From Desulfobulbaceae bacterium UBA2273 (GTDB lineage: Bacteria; Desulfobacterota; Desulfobulbia; Desulfobulbales; Desulfurivibrionaceae), in contig DDWZ01000029.1 in the NCBI GenBank assembly GCA_002347095.1, positions 124,001-188,000 of the forward strand: a stretch of 64,000 nt of DNA. The letters run 5' to 3'. Below are positions 42,060 to 50,703 of the stretch, piece after piece (positions within the stretch are counted from its first letter, which is position 1; each line of letters starts with the position of its first letter). A program made the translations under genes and the position numbers. The notes under the pieces were generated by a model, which ran no database searches, had not been told where the DNA came from, and saw nothing but the letters and a program-made list of their open reading frames with translations.

Positions 42060-44711
42060 CTATTCCCTGGTGTTCCGCATCATGTTCAGGGAATTTGGGT
42101 GGTGCAGGTCCGTGTCCATGTCCACGGTATGGCAGAGCTTGCAGTTGCGGTTGGCGCCCAGCGGGTAGGGATTGGACTGATACTGCCGGGGAGCGAAGTT
42201 GTCCCGCTCCCTTTCGTAGGGGTTGGTGGCGGGATACTCGGCATGGGGGCTGCCGTGGCAACCGGCGCAATGGATGCTGCCCGCATCGTCGTGCCGGTTG
42301 CGGTACAGGGCGTCGGCCCCGGTGGTCCAGACATTGAAGGCGCTGTCCGTCTCCGGCGGTCCGAAGTTGACATGGCAGGTCAGGCAATCCGGTTGCTGCA
42401 GCCACGGAGTGCGCGGCTGAATCCCGGCAAGGGGTGTTGCTCCCTGTGGGGTGAGGTGCTGCATGAGCCGCTGGGCTCCGGGTTTTCCCGCCTGTTTTTC
42501 CGCCAAAAGCAGGGCCAGGGCGTGGTCTTCCAGGGCGCCGTGGCAGGTGGTGCAGTCAAGTCCGGCCTCATGGTGGATGCCGCGGAGGAAACGGGTGGCT
42601 CCCTGCGGGCTGCTCGGGTGGCAGAGCGCGCAGGCTTCGGCGCCCCGGCCGCCGAGAAAGTTGGCGTGGAAGCCGTGGATGGAGGCGGAGAGGTTGAGAA
42701 GCCCTGCTTTGCCGGGTCCGTTCAGTATCGGGTCCGGATGGCAGCTCTGGCAGAGGACGGGCTTGCCTGCCTTGACCTGGGCTGCAAGTTTGGTTTTGTG
42801 AAACCGGTCATGCATGGTCAGGATGTCTTGCGCCGCGGCGGTTGAGATTCCGGTGTTTCCCCTGCGCCACCCTCCGCCATGGCAAGTCTTGCAGCCCATC
42901 TCGGTTGCAACCGGGGCCACCATGCGGGTGGCGGCAAGCAGGGTGTTGGTGGTCTTGTCCCTGGCCTCGATGGTAAAGCTCGGATAGGGCTGGTATCCCC
43001 CCTGAGCGGGATAGGGGACCACCGGAACCTTCTCCGCGACAAAGGATCTGCCCCCTTGCTTGCGCTGCATAACGCCGGAAAGCCCCTGGCCGGAAAGGCC
43101 GATATTGTCGGGCAGGCTGCGGCCGAACAGGGCGGGCAGGTCTTTCCAGAACCCCACCTGTGCGGCGGGTTTTTCAAAGCCCTGTTCCACGCGGAAGGAA
43201 AGCGCCACTCCCTCGGTGACCACTTCCGGGATTGGCCCGCGCTTGATAAGCTGGGCAAAAAGATCGTTTGCCGGGGGCATGAGGCTGAAAGTGCCGTCCG
43301 CATCGCTGATGCTGTGCATGCCAAGGCTGTTCCAGGCAATAAGGACGTAGCCGTCCTGCTCCGGGTCAAAGGGCAGCGGGGCCAGCGGCGGGGCAGACAG
43401 TTGCGGGGGAGGCGTCGTCTGCTCCTTTCTGTTGTGCAGCCCTTCAATAATATAGGCGGCCAGGGCGTGCCGCTCTTGGAGGTTGCCTGCAAAAGGCGGC
43501 ATGCAGCGGATCAGCCGCCCTTGACCGCTGATCTCCGCCTCCATGGCATAGACCGATTCGTACTTGGCGCTCATCTTTTTGATGTCCCGCATGGGGCCGC
43601 CCACGGAATGGCAGGGGGAGCACATGATGTTGAAGAGCTGCCGGCCAACCACCAGCCGGTTTTCCGCGGTGATCTCCTTGCCGGTCCATTTGGCTGAGGC
43701 GAGGATGCCCTTGGCCTGGACCGCGCCGAGATCCTTGACCAGGATGGAGTTGGCGTAGATGTGGCCGTACAGGGTAAAGGGCCGTCGGCTGCCCTCCCGG
43801 ATGTACTCAAAAGCGCCCATGTAGGTGATGCCGAGAAGCAGCAGCACCACGGCCAGGGAGCGGGTGGCTGTTTTCGGCAGCCGGATCACCATGATCAGGC
43901 CGCCAAGGAAAAGAAGCACCGAAGCCCAGAGAAAGACGGTGAGAAAGGGGGCCAGTTCCGGGCTGAAGTTTGCAATCCAGGCCCGTTGCGGCTCGGGCAG
44001 GGCTTGGACGTACCACCAGGCCGAGGCCAGGAACAGCAGGAAGGGGGCAAGGAGCCAGGCGGCGCAGTAGCGGACCATGCGCAACCGGAAGGCTTCTTCC
44101 TTGATCGCGGTGGAGGTGAGAAAGCCATACAGCCCCGCCAGCATGAGGCAGAGGAAGGTGCGGAAGAAAAGGGCTGGCCAGAAGGCGGGATTGAAGATGC
44201 CGTCCCAGAAGTTGCCGGTGGCCAGCCATTCGCCCGGGGTGAGCATGAAACCGATGATCCCGTTGATGGCAAAGAGGGAGAGCCAGGCGAAGATGAAGTA
44301 GAGCCAGCCGATGAGCAGATGGCTGCGCCGCTCCATGCGGCCGAAGGTCTGGTAGTAGATGAGGATGGACACGATCTCCCCGAGAAAAAATACCCACTCG
44401 ATGGCCCAGCCGAAGACAAAGTTATGGATGAGAATGGAGGTGGCGGCCGGGGCGATGAGGGCGATGGTGAACCAGATGCCCACCCCGGTTATGGCGCCGA
44501 GCACCAGGGTGAGGAGCAGGAAAAACTTGGTGTGTTGCCGGGTGTAGTCAAGGATGGGTTGCGAGCCTTCCCGGTAGCCCTTCATCTCGGTGAGCACCAG
44601 AAAGAGGCCGCCGCCGATGGCGAAATGGGAGATGTATACATGAAGCACGGCGATCAGGGCGATGAGCAGGCCGCCGCCGGAGAAATCCAACTGCCAGACC
44701 GGATAGTTCAT
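42060..44711 (-). CDS. bd-oxidase subunit I-like membrane protein fused to octaheme cytochrome c
   Basis: 883 residues. Residues 1-315 are a membrane domain of the cytochrome bd subunit I type: several helices with conserved His (LHVYISHFAIGGG, ILIHNFVFGWAIEWVFFLGE) and YIREGSRRPF where CydA has its GRQPW region. After the membrane part comes a soluble periplasmic section with eight CxxCH heme sites: CSPCH, CKTCH, CQSCH, CALCH, CTTCH, CLTCH, CAGCH and CKLCH. The fusion would take electrons from quinol directly into a multiheme wire. The stop of the next gene upstream (44711) overlaps its start, so both subunits are made together. True acceptor unknown. Confidence 0.85.
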   Translation of the reverse strand: MNYPVWQLDFSGGGLLIALIAVLHVYISHFAIGGGLFLVLTEMKGYREGSQPILDYTRQHTKFFLLLTLVLGAITGVGIWFTIALIAPAATSILIHNFVFGWAIEWVFFLGEIVSILIYYQTFGRMERRSHLLIGWLYFIFAWLSLFAINGIIGFMLTPGEWLATGNFWDGIFNPAFWPALFFRTFLCLMLAGLYGFLTSTAIKEEAFRLRMVRYCAAWLLAPFLLFLASAWWYVQALPEPQRAWIANFSPELAPFLTVFLWASVLLFLGGLIMVIRLPKTATRSLAVVLLLLGITYMGAFEYIREGSRRPFTLYGHIYANSILVKDLGAVQAKGILASAKWTGKEITAENRLVVGRQLFNIMCSPCHSVGGPMRDIKKMSAKYESVYAMEAEISGQGRLIRCMPPFAGNLQERHALAAYIIEGLHNRKEQTTPPPQLSAPPLAPLPFDPEQDGYVLIAWNSLGMHSISDADGTFSLMPPANDLFAQLIKRGPIPEVVTEGVALSFRVEQGFEKPAAQVGFWKDLPALFGRSLPDNIGLSGQGLSGVMQRKQGGRSFVAEKVPVVPYPAQGGYQPYPSFTIEARDKTTNTLLAATRMVAPVATEMGCKTCHGGGWRRGNTGISTAAAQDILTMHDRFHKTKLAAQVKAGKPVLCQSCHPDPILNGPGKAGLLNLSASIHGFHANFLGGRGAEACALCHPSSPQGATRFLRGIHHEAGLDCTTCHGALEDHALALLLAEKQAGKPGAQRLMQHLTPQGATPLAGIQPRTPWLQQPDCLTCHVNFGPPETDSAFNVWTTGADALYRNRHDDAGSIHCAGCHGSPHAEYPATNPYERERDNFAPRQYQSNPYPLGANRNCKLCHTVDMDTDLHHPNSLNMMRNTRE

Positions 44712-45781
44712 CAGCGCACCTCCCTAGGCACCCGAGCCGCGAGTTTCAGCATGTAGACGACCACCGCAACCCCGATAACCAGAATGGCCAGGAAGAGTAG
44801 CATTGGCGACCACTGCGGCACGATCTGCAGGTCGGCGGGATGGAAATAGGGGGCCAGATAGGCCTGCCTGGCCAGATCCCGCACCAGGACCATGAGGAGG
44901 ATGGTTGTCCCCATGGCGGCAGTGGCCGGCCAGACCCGCTCCTTGGCGCCGTAGTAAAGAGCGAAAAAGGCCGTGACTAGGGAGGCGGTGAACAGGGTAG
45001 TATGCAGGAGAGCACCGCCGACAAAGAGTTGGTGCACATTTTTTGGCAGGGAAAAAAGAAAGGGGATGCCGATGCCGATTTCAACCATTGTGGCGTAGGT
45101 GAACCATTGCATTCCACCGCGCAACCGGTTTTCGGCCCCGACCACGCCTTTTTTTTGTTGAAAAAGGGCGAGGATTGCCAGGAGAAGACCGCCCATGGCC
45201 ACGGAGGCCACGACAAAATGGAGGTAGCGGGCCAGCAGGGTCGGGTCGGCCAGGTTGAGGAGGGTGCCGTCCGGCCTCTGAAAATAGGCGTTCCAGTTCT
45301 GGGGCGTCTGCATCAGGGTGAGATTGTTGACAAAGAGAAAGGCAATGATCAGCAGGAGCAGGATGCTCGTGGTCAGTGCCCGTATTCGGGTGATCCGTGG
45401 CAGGTCGCCGCCCATCTTATACAGATAGGCGCTGTAGTAGGCGAGAATGAGCAGCCCGATGATGGAAAGCCAGTACGCCCCCATGAGGATGGAGCTGGTA
45501 TAGATGAAATGGCCGTAAAGCACTTGGAGAAAAAGCAGGGGCGCCACCCCGAAATTCACGGCAAAGGCGATGGTATATGGCAGGATGGATGCGATATCCC
45601 GGCAGGGGGGCGGGTCGGCGGGCTTGGCCCGCATTTCCCTGACCAGCGCGATCATGGCGCTGCCCAGCATGGCGTTCATGAACACAAGATGGGCGAAAAA
45701 GGTCAGGATAAGAAGGAGCTGGAAAAATTCCCAGGGCGCCGGGATGGTGTCTGGGGTCGGGATGAGCTGGGTTGGATCCAT
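44711..45781 (-). CDS. Partner membrane subunit of the bd-like/multiheme complex
   Basis: 356 residues with about nine membrane helices and no cytoplasmic domain of note. Features include FFQLLLILTFFAHLVFMNAM at the N-terminus, FAVNFGVAPLLFLQVLYGHF, and LHFVVASVAMGGLLLAILAL, with His residues that could ligate heme. No CxxCH. It is not a recognisable CydB by motif but occupies the place of the second membrane subunit, upstream of and overlapping the fused cytochrome gene by one base. The pair probably forms one quinol-oxidising complex. Confidence 0.7.
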   Translation of the reverse strand: MDPTQLIPTPDTIPAPWEFFQLLLILTFFAHLVFMNAMLGSAMIALVREMRAKPADPPPCRDIASILPYTIAFAVNFGVAPLLFLQVLYGHFIYTSSILMGAYWLSIIGLLILAYYSAYLYKMGGDLPRITRIRALTTSILLLLIIAFLFVNNLTLMQTPQNWNAYFQRPDGTLLNLADPTLLARYLHFVVASVAMGGLLLAILALFQQKKGVVGAENRLRGGMQWFTYATMVEIGIGIPFLFSLPKNVHQLFVGGALLHTTLFTASLVTAFFALYYGAKERVWPATAAMGTTILLMVLVRDLARQAYLAPYFHPADLQIVPQWSPMLLFLAILVIGVAVVVYMLKLAARVPREVR

Positions 45782-46261
45782 GGCAGGTCTCCTGAGGGGT
45801 AAACTTTCTTACGTATAGCACAAAAAAAATGTTTCCAGGGGAAAAATACGACAGAACAGGGGCATGCCGGGAATAGTGAAAAAAAGCCTGAACTGGAAAG
45901 AAGATAAAACGAGATAATAGCAGTAATATCGAGCTATGAAGAGAAATGATGAAGATTTAGCGGTTAATGAAATGATATTTTCTCCTCCCCTTCCGGTTCT
46001 AACCACATGGAATTTTGCGTTTTTTGCCCTCGGTGGGGAAATGGGCGAGATATCCGGTTTTTAGAGGGTTTTAAGGAGATTTTCGCCCGTTTACTTGGGG
46101 TTATGGGCTGTTGAAAACTTGGCGGACAACGGGTGAGAAATTCCGTGAGACCGGTTTTGACAGGGGGATGGTTTTCCTTTAAAAAAACGGGCAGAAATTA
46201 TCTCAGCGGTCTCAATTCGCTTTAATCGGTTGTTTTTTCGTGACTGAACCAGGGGAAAAAG
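45782..46261. other. Divergent gene-free region upstream of dnaA
   Basis: 480 bp, AT-rich, between the divergent membrane gene and dnaA. I find no DnaA-box cluster (TTATNCACA), so there is no sign of oriC. The most promoter-like element toward dnaA is TTGACA at 46157-46162 followed, after about 16 bases, by TTAAAA at 46179-46184. No small gene is convincing. Confidence 0.5.
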
Positions 46262-47602
46262 ATGCTTTGGCAGCGAGTTAAGAGTGTTTTGTCCCAAAAA
46301 GTTTCCGACAGCGACTTCAAGCTGTGGATCGAACCCTTGCAATGCGTTCAATTCGATGCCCAGAGCGTCGAACTGGCTGGGCCTGATCCGTATTTCTGTT
46401 CCTGGGTCAGGGAGAACTATCTGACCGATATTCAGAACGCCTTGCAGGATGCCGGCTTTACCGGCGGGGCGGTGCGCCTTTCGGTTGGCGCAGCGCAAAA
46501 AGAGCAACCCCTCTTGCCGGAACCGGAAAAGAAACAGAGCCAGCTCCGGTTGCCGAGCATGCCCGTGGCCCGCTCCACGGTGCGCACCCTGCATCCGCGG
46601 TATACCTTTGACGAATTCATGGTTGGCGAGTCAAACGCCATGGCCTACGCGGCCTGCGAGGCCATGGCCGGCGGCGATTCCGCCTTGAGCCCCTGCCTGT
46701 TTATCGAAGCGGGAACGGGCTTGGGCAAAAGCCATCTGACCCATGCGGTGGCTCACTATGTAACGAGCCACTCCCCCGGAACCCGGCTGCATTATGTCAC
46801 CTCCCAGCAGCTCACCTCCGAGATGGTCCGCAGCATCAAGAATAACACCATGGATCATTTCAAGGAAAAATATCACAACCAGTGTGATGTGCTGCTGATG
46901 GAGGATGTGCAATCCCTGGCCGGCCGCACCAAGACCCAGGCCGAGCTGGCCGAGGCCCTTGATGTCCTGATGGATTGCGGGAAAAAGGTTATTTTCACCG
47001 GGGCGGTTTCCCCGCGCAATATCCCGGACATCGATGACGGTGTGCGTTCCCGGCTCTCCTCCGGGTTGATTACCACCATCAATCCTCCGGACCGGCGGAC
47101 CCGTTGCCTGATCATCGAGCGCAAGGCCCGCAACAACAAATTGACCCTCACCGGGGAGATCATCGAGTTCCTGGCCGACCGGATCCAGGGCGATATCCGG
47201 CGGGTGGAAAGCGCCATCATCGGCCTGAAGGCCAAGGCCTCTCTGCACAAGACCCTGCCGGATCTGGATATGGTCAAGGAGATCGTCGCCGGGATCATCG
47301 GGCAGCGCCAGGAGTTGTCCTCCGTGCTGATCCGGAATTTCGTGGCCGGCCAGTTTGATGTTTCCATCGAAGAGATGCAGTCAAAGGCAAGGAAAAAGAC
47401 CATCGCCTTTCCCCGGCAGGTTTCCATGTACCTGGCCAGGAAGCTCACCGAAGAGGCGCTGTCCGAAATCGGCAAGGCGTTTAACCGCGATCATTCCACG
47501 GTGGTGCATTCCATCCGGGTCATTACCGAAGCCATTGTCCGCAGCGGTTCCATCCGCGGGCAGGTGGAGCATCTGGTGGAGCGTTTGAAAAATCAGGGAT
47601 AA
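46262..47602 (+). CDS. dnaA: Chromosomal replication initiator DnaA
   Basis: 446 residues, full length. Domain I (RVKSVLSQKVSDSDFKLWIE, LAGPDPYFCSW), a short linker, the AAA+ domain with Walker A GTGLGKSHLTHAV near residue 150 and Walker B DVLLMEDVQSLAG, and domain IV with the DnaA-box-binding end AFNRDHSTVVHSIRVI. It binds DnaA boxes, melts oriC and loads DnaB. No dnaN follows, so this is not the common dnaA-dnaN-recF arrangement. A second DnaA domain I is encoded at 17697. AGGGGAAAAAG precedes the ATG. Confidence 0.93.
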   Translation: MLWQRVKSVLSQKVSDSDFKLWIEPLQCVQFDAQSVELAGPDPYFCSWVRENYLTDIQNALQDAGFTGGAVRLSVGAAQKEQPLLPEPEKKQSQLRLPSMPVARSTVRTLHPRYTFDEFMVGESNAMAYAACEAMAGGDSALSPCLFIEAGTGLGKSHLTHAVAHYVTSHSPGTRLHYVTSQQLTSEMVRSIKNNTMDHFKEKYHNQCDVLLMEDVQSLAGRTKTQAELAEALDVLMDCGKKVIFTGAVSPRNIPDIDDGVRSRLSSGLITTINPPDRRTRCLIIERKARNNKLTLTGEIIEFLADRIQGDIRRVESAIIGLKAKASLHKTLPDLDMVKEIVAGIIGQRQELSSVLIRNFVAGQFDVSIEEMQSKARKKTIAFPRQVSMYLARKLTEEALSEIGKAFNRDHSTVVHSIRVITEAIVRSGSIRGQVEHLVERLKNQG

Positions 47603-47667
47603 GGGGAAAGCAGGACGCACTAACCATTCCGGGGCGGGGGCCTGGGTAATCACGACAAGGGGGGGGT

Positions 47668-47856
47668 ATGCGAACCGTTTGCTGTGTGTGTCGCAGGGTG
47701 AAATGCAAAGGGGATTGGCTCGAGCAGATGATCGAGTCCGAGGTGCGGGTGTCCCATGGGTTCTGCCCGGAATGCTTCGACAAAACCATGGCGCAGTATT
47801 CCCGCGCCTGGTCAAGCGAACGGGGGGCCGCACAGCCCGTGCCGAAAGTGTCGTAA
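47668..47856 (+). CDS. Small CxxC zinc-ribbon-like protein
   Basis: 62 residues. CCVCRRVKCKGDWLEQ and FCPECFDKTMAQYSRA form two CxxC pairs about 28 residues apart, as in small zinc ribbons and receiver-associated proteins. Preceded by a G-rich ribosome-site-like stretch. It lies 65 bp after dnaA on the same strand. Function unknown. Confidence 0.6.
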   Translation: MRTVCCVCRRVKCKGDWLEQMIESEVRVSHGFCPECFDKTMAQYSRAWSSERGAAQPVPKVS

Positions 47857-47877
47857 CGGGAGGTTCCTTGCCGACCC

Positions 47878-49242
47878 TTAAAAATAAACCGGCTTGACCT
47901 CGGGCTGTTGTCTCTTTCCGCCCACCCGGTGCAGTATCCTCTCGGCCACTGTCTTGGCCGCCTTCATCATGTCGTTCATGCCGATTCCTTCCCAGCCAAA
48001 ACCGCAGAGATGCAGGCCTTCCAGGCGCTGCTCCATGGTGTCCTTCCAAGCCAGCAGCGCGGGATAGCCCATTTCCAGTTGGGGGATGCCGCTGTCGCCG
48101 CGCAGCACCCGATGGAAACAGGGGGGCTCGGGCAGATGGATCAGTTGCCGGAGATCGTCATAGATCCGGCTGACCAGTTCTTCGTCGTCCAATTCCAGCC
48201 GTTCCGGGTGGCGGCGGCCTCCGAGCAGACCCTCCATCAGCACTCTGCCCTGCGGGGCGCGGCCGGGAAACATATGGGTGGAAAAAAGCGCGCCCATGGC
48301 AAAGCGTTTTTCCCGCTCCGGGGCCAGATAGCCGAAACCGAAAGGCACCTGCGCCTTGTCGGTGAAGCCCAGGGCCACGGTGGCGATCCGGGCCGTGGGG
48401 ATGGCGGACACGGGCGGGGCATGGGAGGCCAGCAGCGCCAAGGCCCGGTTGACCGGCAGGGCGAGAATGACGGTGGCTGCCCGGTAGGTTCCGGTTTCGG
48501 TGTGCAACTCCCATGCTTCACCCTGGCGGGTGATTGCCCGCACCGGGCTGTGGTAGTGGATGTTCGGCCCGGCGGCCAGGGTGGTGATGAGCTGTTCCAT
48601 GCCTTGCGGAAAGCTGGTCATGGCCGGCAGCGTCGCGCCCTGTGCGCCTTTCTTTTTTCGGAGCAGTCCCTTGAGCACCGAACCGGCTTCCTTTTCCAGG
48701 GCCCGCACCCCGGGCATCACCGCATCGATGCTGATCCGCTCATAATCCCCGGCAAAGGTGCCGGTGATCGCGGCATCCACCAGGGGCAGAATCTCGGCGC
48801 CGAAGCGGTATGCCGCCCACTGGCCCACGCTCTGCTCGGCGGAGCGCGGTTTTTTGAAAAGATCGCCCAACAGGCGCAATTTTCCCAGGGGGGATAAGAG
48901 CGGGGTCGCGAGCAGGGCCTGCGGTTTTTGCGGCAACTGCACCAGCTTGCCGTCGTGGCAGACATAGCGGACAAAACTACCCAGGGGGGCTTTCTGGGCA
49001 ATGCGGTCCAGGCCGGTTTCGCTGAGCAGGGCGCGGCTGGCCGGATTGTTGTCCAGAAAGCCGTGTGGGCCCCACTCGGCCAGGTAGCCGTTTTCCTTGA
49101 AAGAGCGCACCGCGCCGCCGGGGCGCCCATCCTGTTCAAGCATGAGGATGTCCAGGTCCGGCGCGCTGGTGTGCAGGAAATGGGCGGTGCTTAAGCCGGA
49201 AAGGCCGGCGCCGACAATGAGTATTTCGTGTGTCTCAGGCAT
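47878..49242 (-). CDS. hemY: Protoporphyrinogen oxidase (HemY type)
   Basis: 454 residues. N-terminal FAD dinucleotide fold (ILIVGAGLSGLSTAHFL, then LEQDGRPGGAVRSF), YLAEWGPHGFLDN after it, and the C-terminal FAD segment GLHLCGFGWEGIGMNDMMKA. This is the oxygen-dependent or alternative-acceptor protoporphyrinogen oxidase family; in an anaerobe a different acceptor is expected. It makes protoporphyrin IX for heme, matching the multiheme cytochrome nearby. Standalone gene on the - strand; divergent from the flavodoxin-like gene at 49476, which might be a redox partner. Confidence 0.9.
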   Translation of the reverse strand: MPETHEILIVGAGLSGLSTAHFLHTSAPDLDILMLEQDGRPGGAVRSFKENGYLAEWGPHGFLDNNPASRALLSETGLDRIAQKAPLGSFVRYVCHDGKLVQLPQKPQALLATPLLSPLGKLRLLGDLFKKPRSAEQSVGQWAAYRFGAEILPLVDAAITGTFAGDYERISIDAVMPGVRALEKEAGSVLKGLLRKKKGAQGATLPAMTSFPQGMEQLITTLAAGPNIHYHSPVRAITRQGEAWELHTETGTYRAATVILALPVNRALALLASHAPPVSAIPTARIATVALGFTDKAQVPFGFGYLAPEREKRFAMGALFSTHMFPGRAPQGRVLMEGLLGGRRHPERLELDDEELVSRIYDDLRQLIHLPEPPCFHRVLRGDSGIPQLEMGYPALLAWKDTMEQRLEGLHLCGFGWEGIGMNDMMKAAKTVAERILHRVGGKRQQPEVKPVYF

Positions 49243-49475
49243 GGGTGGACATCCGGGGTGAAGGGCTCGGCGTGTGTGCGGGAAGGCTCGTTTATCCCCT
49301 GTTGGGGCAGCTTTCCCTCTTCAGGGATAGCATTATATATGGTATAAGAACTGTACCCGATATTGTCCGGGGTCGTAATGAAAAAAAGTGCAATGGCGAG
49401 GCCGGGCCCGGTGGAAGAAAACCCGGCCTCGTGGGCAATGCGCCGTAAAAAAATCAGCTCTCGGATTCCCAACCG

Positions 49476-50153
49476 GTGAAGGTTCTCATCCTCTATTATT
49501 CGCTCAGCGCCCAGACCAGCGGGCTGGTGCACCGTCTCGGCGCAGGTCTTGAGGGACAGGGGGTGCATCTGGTCTGCGAGCGGCTGCAGCCCCTTGTTCC
49601 GGGCAAATTCCCCATCGGCACCGTGCCGGCTACCCTGGTCATGATGCTCCTCACCTTTCTGCGGGTCAGGATGCCCATTCAGCCGCTGCCTCCCGTCTGC
49701 TGGGAAGACTATGACCTGATCGTGCTGGCCGGGCCCACCTGGTCCTATAATCCCAGCGGCCCGGTTCTCTCCCTGCTCGACCGCGATGGGGCAAGGCTTT
49801 TTGCGGGCCGGCAGGTGCTGCCCCTGATTTCCTGCCGGGGCTACTGGCGGATGCACTGGTTGAGCCTGCGTTTTCAGCTTGCGCGGTGCGGGGCCAAGGT
49901 GGTGGGAAGGATGATCTTTGTCCATCCCAGCAAGGAGCCCTGGCGAACCATCGGGGTATTCCTGAAGCTTGCCGGCCGGGTGCCGGAACGGTCCCCATGG
50001 CTTGGCCGCTATTATCCGCGCTACGGACACAGCCGGGAGCAGCAGGAAGAGGCTTTCGCCTTTGGCGCGGCCATCGGCCAGGCCTTGCAACGCGGGGACA
50101 CCCTTACGAATCTCTCCTGTATTTCCGGCCGGGCCGGGCAGGGCGGCAGATGA
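49476..50153 (+). CDS. Flavodoxin-like NAD(P)H-dependent oxidoreductase
   Basis: 225 residues. The flavodoxin fold starts at LILYYSLSAQTSGLVHRLG (FMN phosphate loop) and DLIVLAGPTWSYNPSGPV (second loop). A helix-rich insertion includes ATLVMMLLTFLRV, which is hydrophobic enough to touch the membrane. No Cys pair. Divergent from hemY, separated by 233 bp. Substrate unknown; quinone or protoporphyrinogen chemistry are possible. Confidence 0.75.
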   Translation: MKVLILYYSLSAQTSGLVHRLGAGLEGQGVHLVCERLQPLVPGKFPIGTVPATLVMMLLTFLRVRMPIQPLPPVCWEDYDLIVLAGPTWSYNPSGPVLSLLDRDGARLFAGRQVLPLISCRGYWRMHWLSLRFQLARCGAKVVGRMIFVHPSKEPWRTIGVFLKLAGRVPERSPWLGRYYPRYGHSREQQEEAFAFGAAIGQALQRGDTLTNLSCISGRAGQGGR

Positions 50154-50169
50154 ACGCGGCGCGCCTGCC

Positions 50170-50694
50170 TTAGAATTCAATCCCCTTCTGGGCTGTGATC
50201 CCCTGCTGAAAGGGATGTTTTACCGCGCGCATCTCGGTGACCAGATCCGCGTATTCCATGAGCCCCTGCGTTGCATCGCGGCCGGTAATGACCAGATGCA
50301 GCCGTTCCGGTCGCTCCCGCAGCAGGGAGATGACCTCCGCTTCCGTGAGAATGCCGAAGCCGAGCAGATAGGTCAGCTCGTCGAGCACGATCAGGTCGTA
50401 TCCATCGCTCAGAATTTTTTCCCTGGCGAGTTGCCAGCCTGCCAGGGCCGCCTGTTTGACGACCTCCTTGTCCTGCTGCCAGGTAAAGCCGGTGCCGGCG
50501 AGATGCAGTTCAATCTGGCCGGGAAAGGCTCCGGTCAAGGCCTGCGCCTCGCCGGTTTTTGCCTGTGCCTTGATGAACTGAATAATGCAGACCTTCAGCC
50601 CCTGTCCCGCCGCCCGCAACGCCAGCCCGAAGGCCGCCGTGGTTTTCCCCTTGCCGTGTCCCGTGTTGATGATAACCAAACCCTGTGTCGCCAT
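50170..50694 (-). CDS. cobO: Cob(I)alamin adenosyltransferase (CobO/BtuR)
   Basis: 174 residues, normal for the family. The P-loop INTGHGKGKTTAAFGLALRA is at the N-terminus, with VCIIQFIKAQAKTGE and DLIVLDELTYLL (Walker B) after it and HLVITGRDATQ later. It transfers adenosyl from ATP to corrinoids. Converges with the flavodoxin-like gene with 16 bp between, and is 9 bp from the M48 protease gene on the same strand. Confidence 0.94.
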   Translation of the reverse strand: MATQGLVIINTGHGKGKTTAAFGLALRAAGQGLKVCIIQFIKAQAKTGEAQALTGAFPGQIELHLAGTGFTWQQDKEVVKQAALAGWQLAREKILSDGYDLIVLDELTYLLGFGILTEAEVISLLRERPERLHLVITGRDATQGLMEYADLVTEMRAVKHPFQQGITAQKGIEF

Positions 50695-50703
50695 CTGTTT
50701 CCT

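Noticed and set aside
45782..46261. oriC next to dnaA
   Set aside because: No cluster of DnaA boxes and no dnaN; position next to dnaA alone is not enough.
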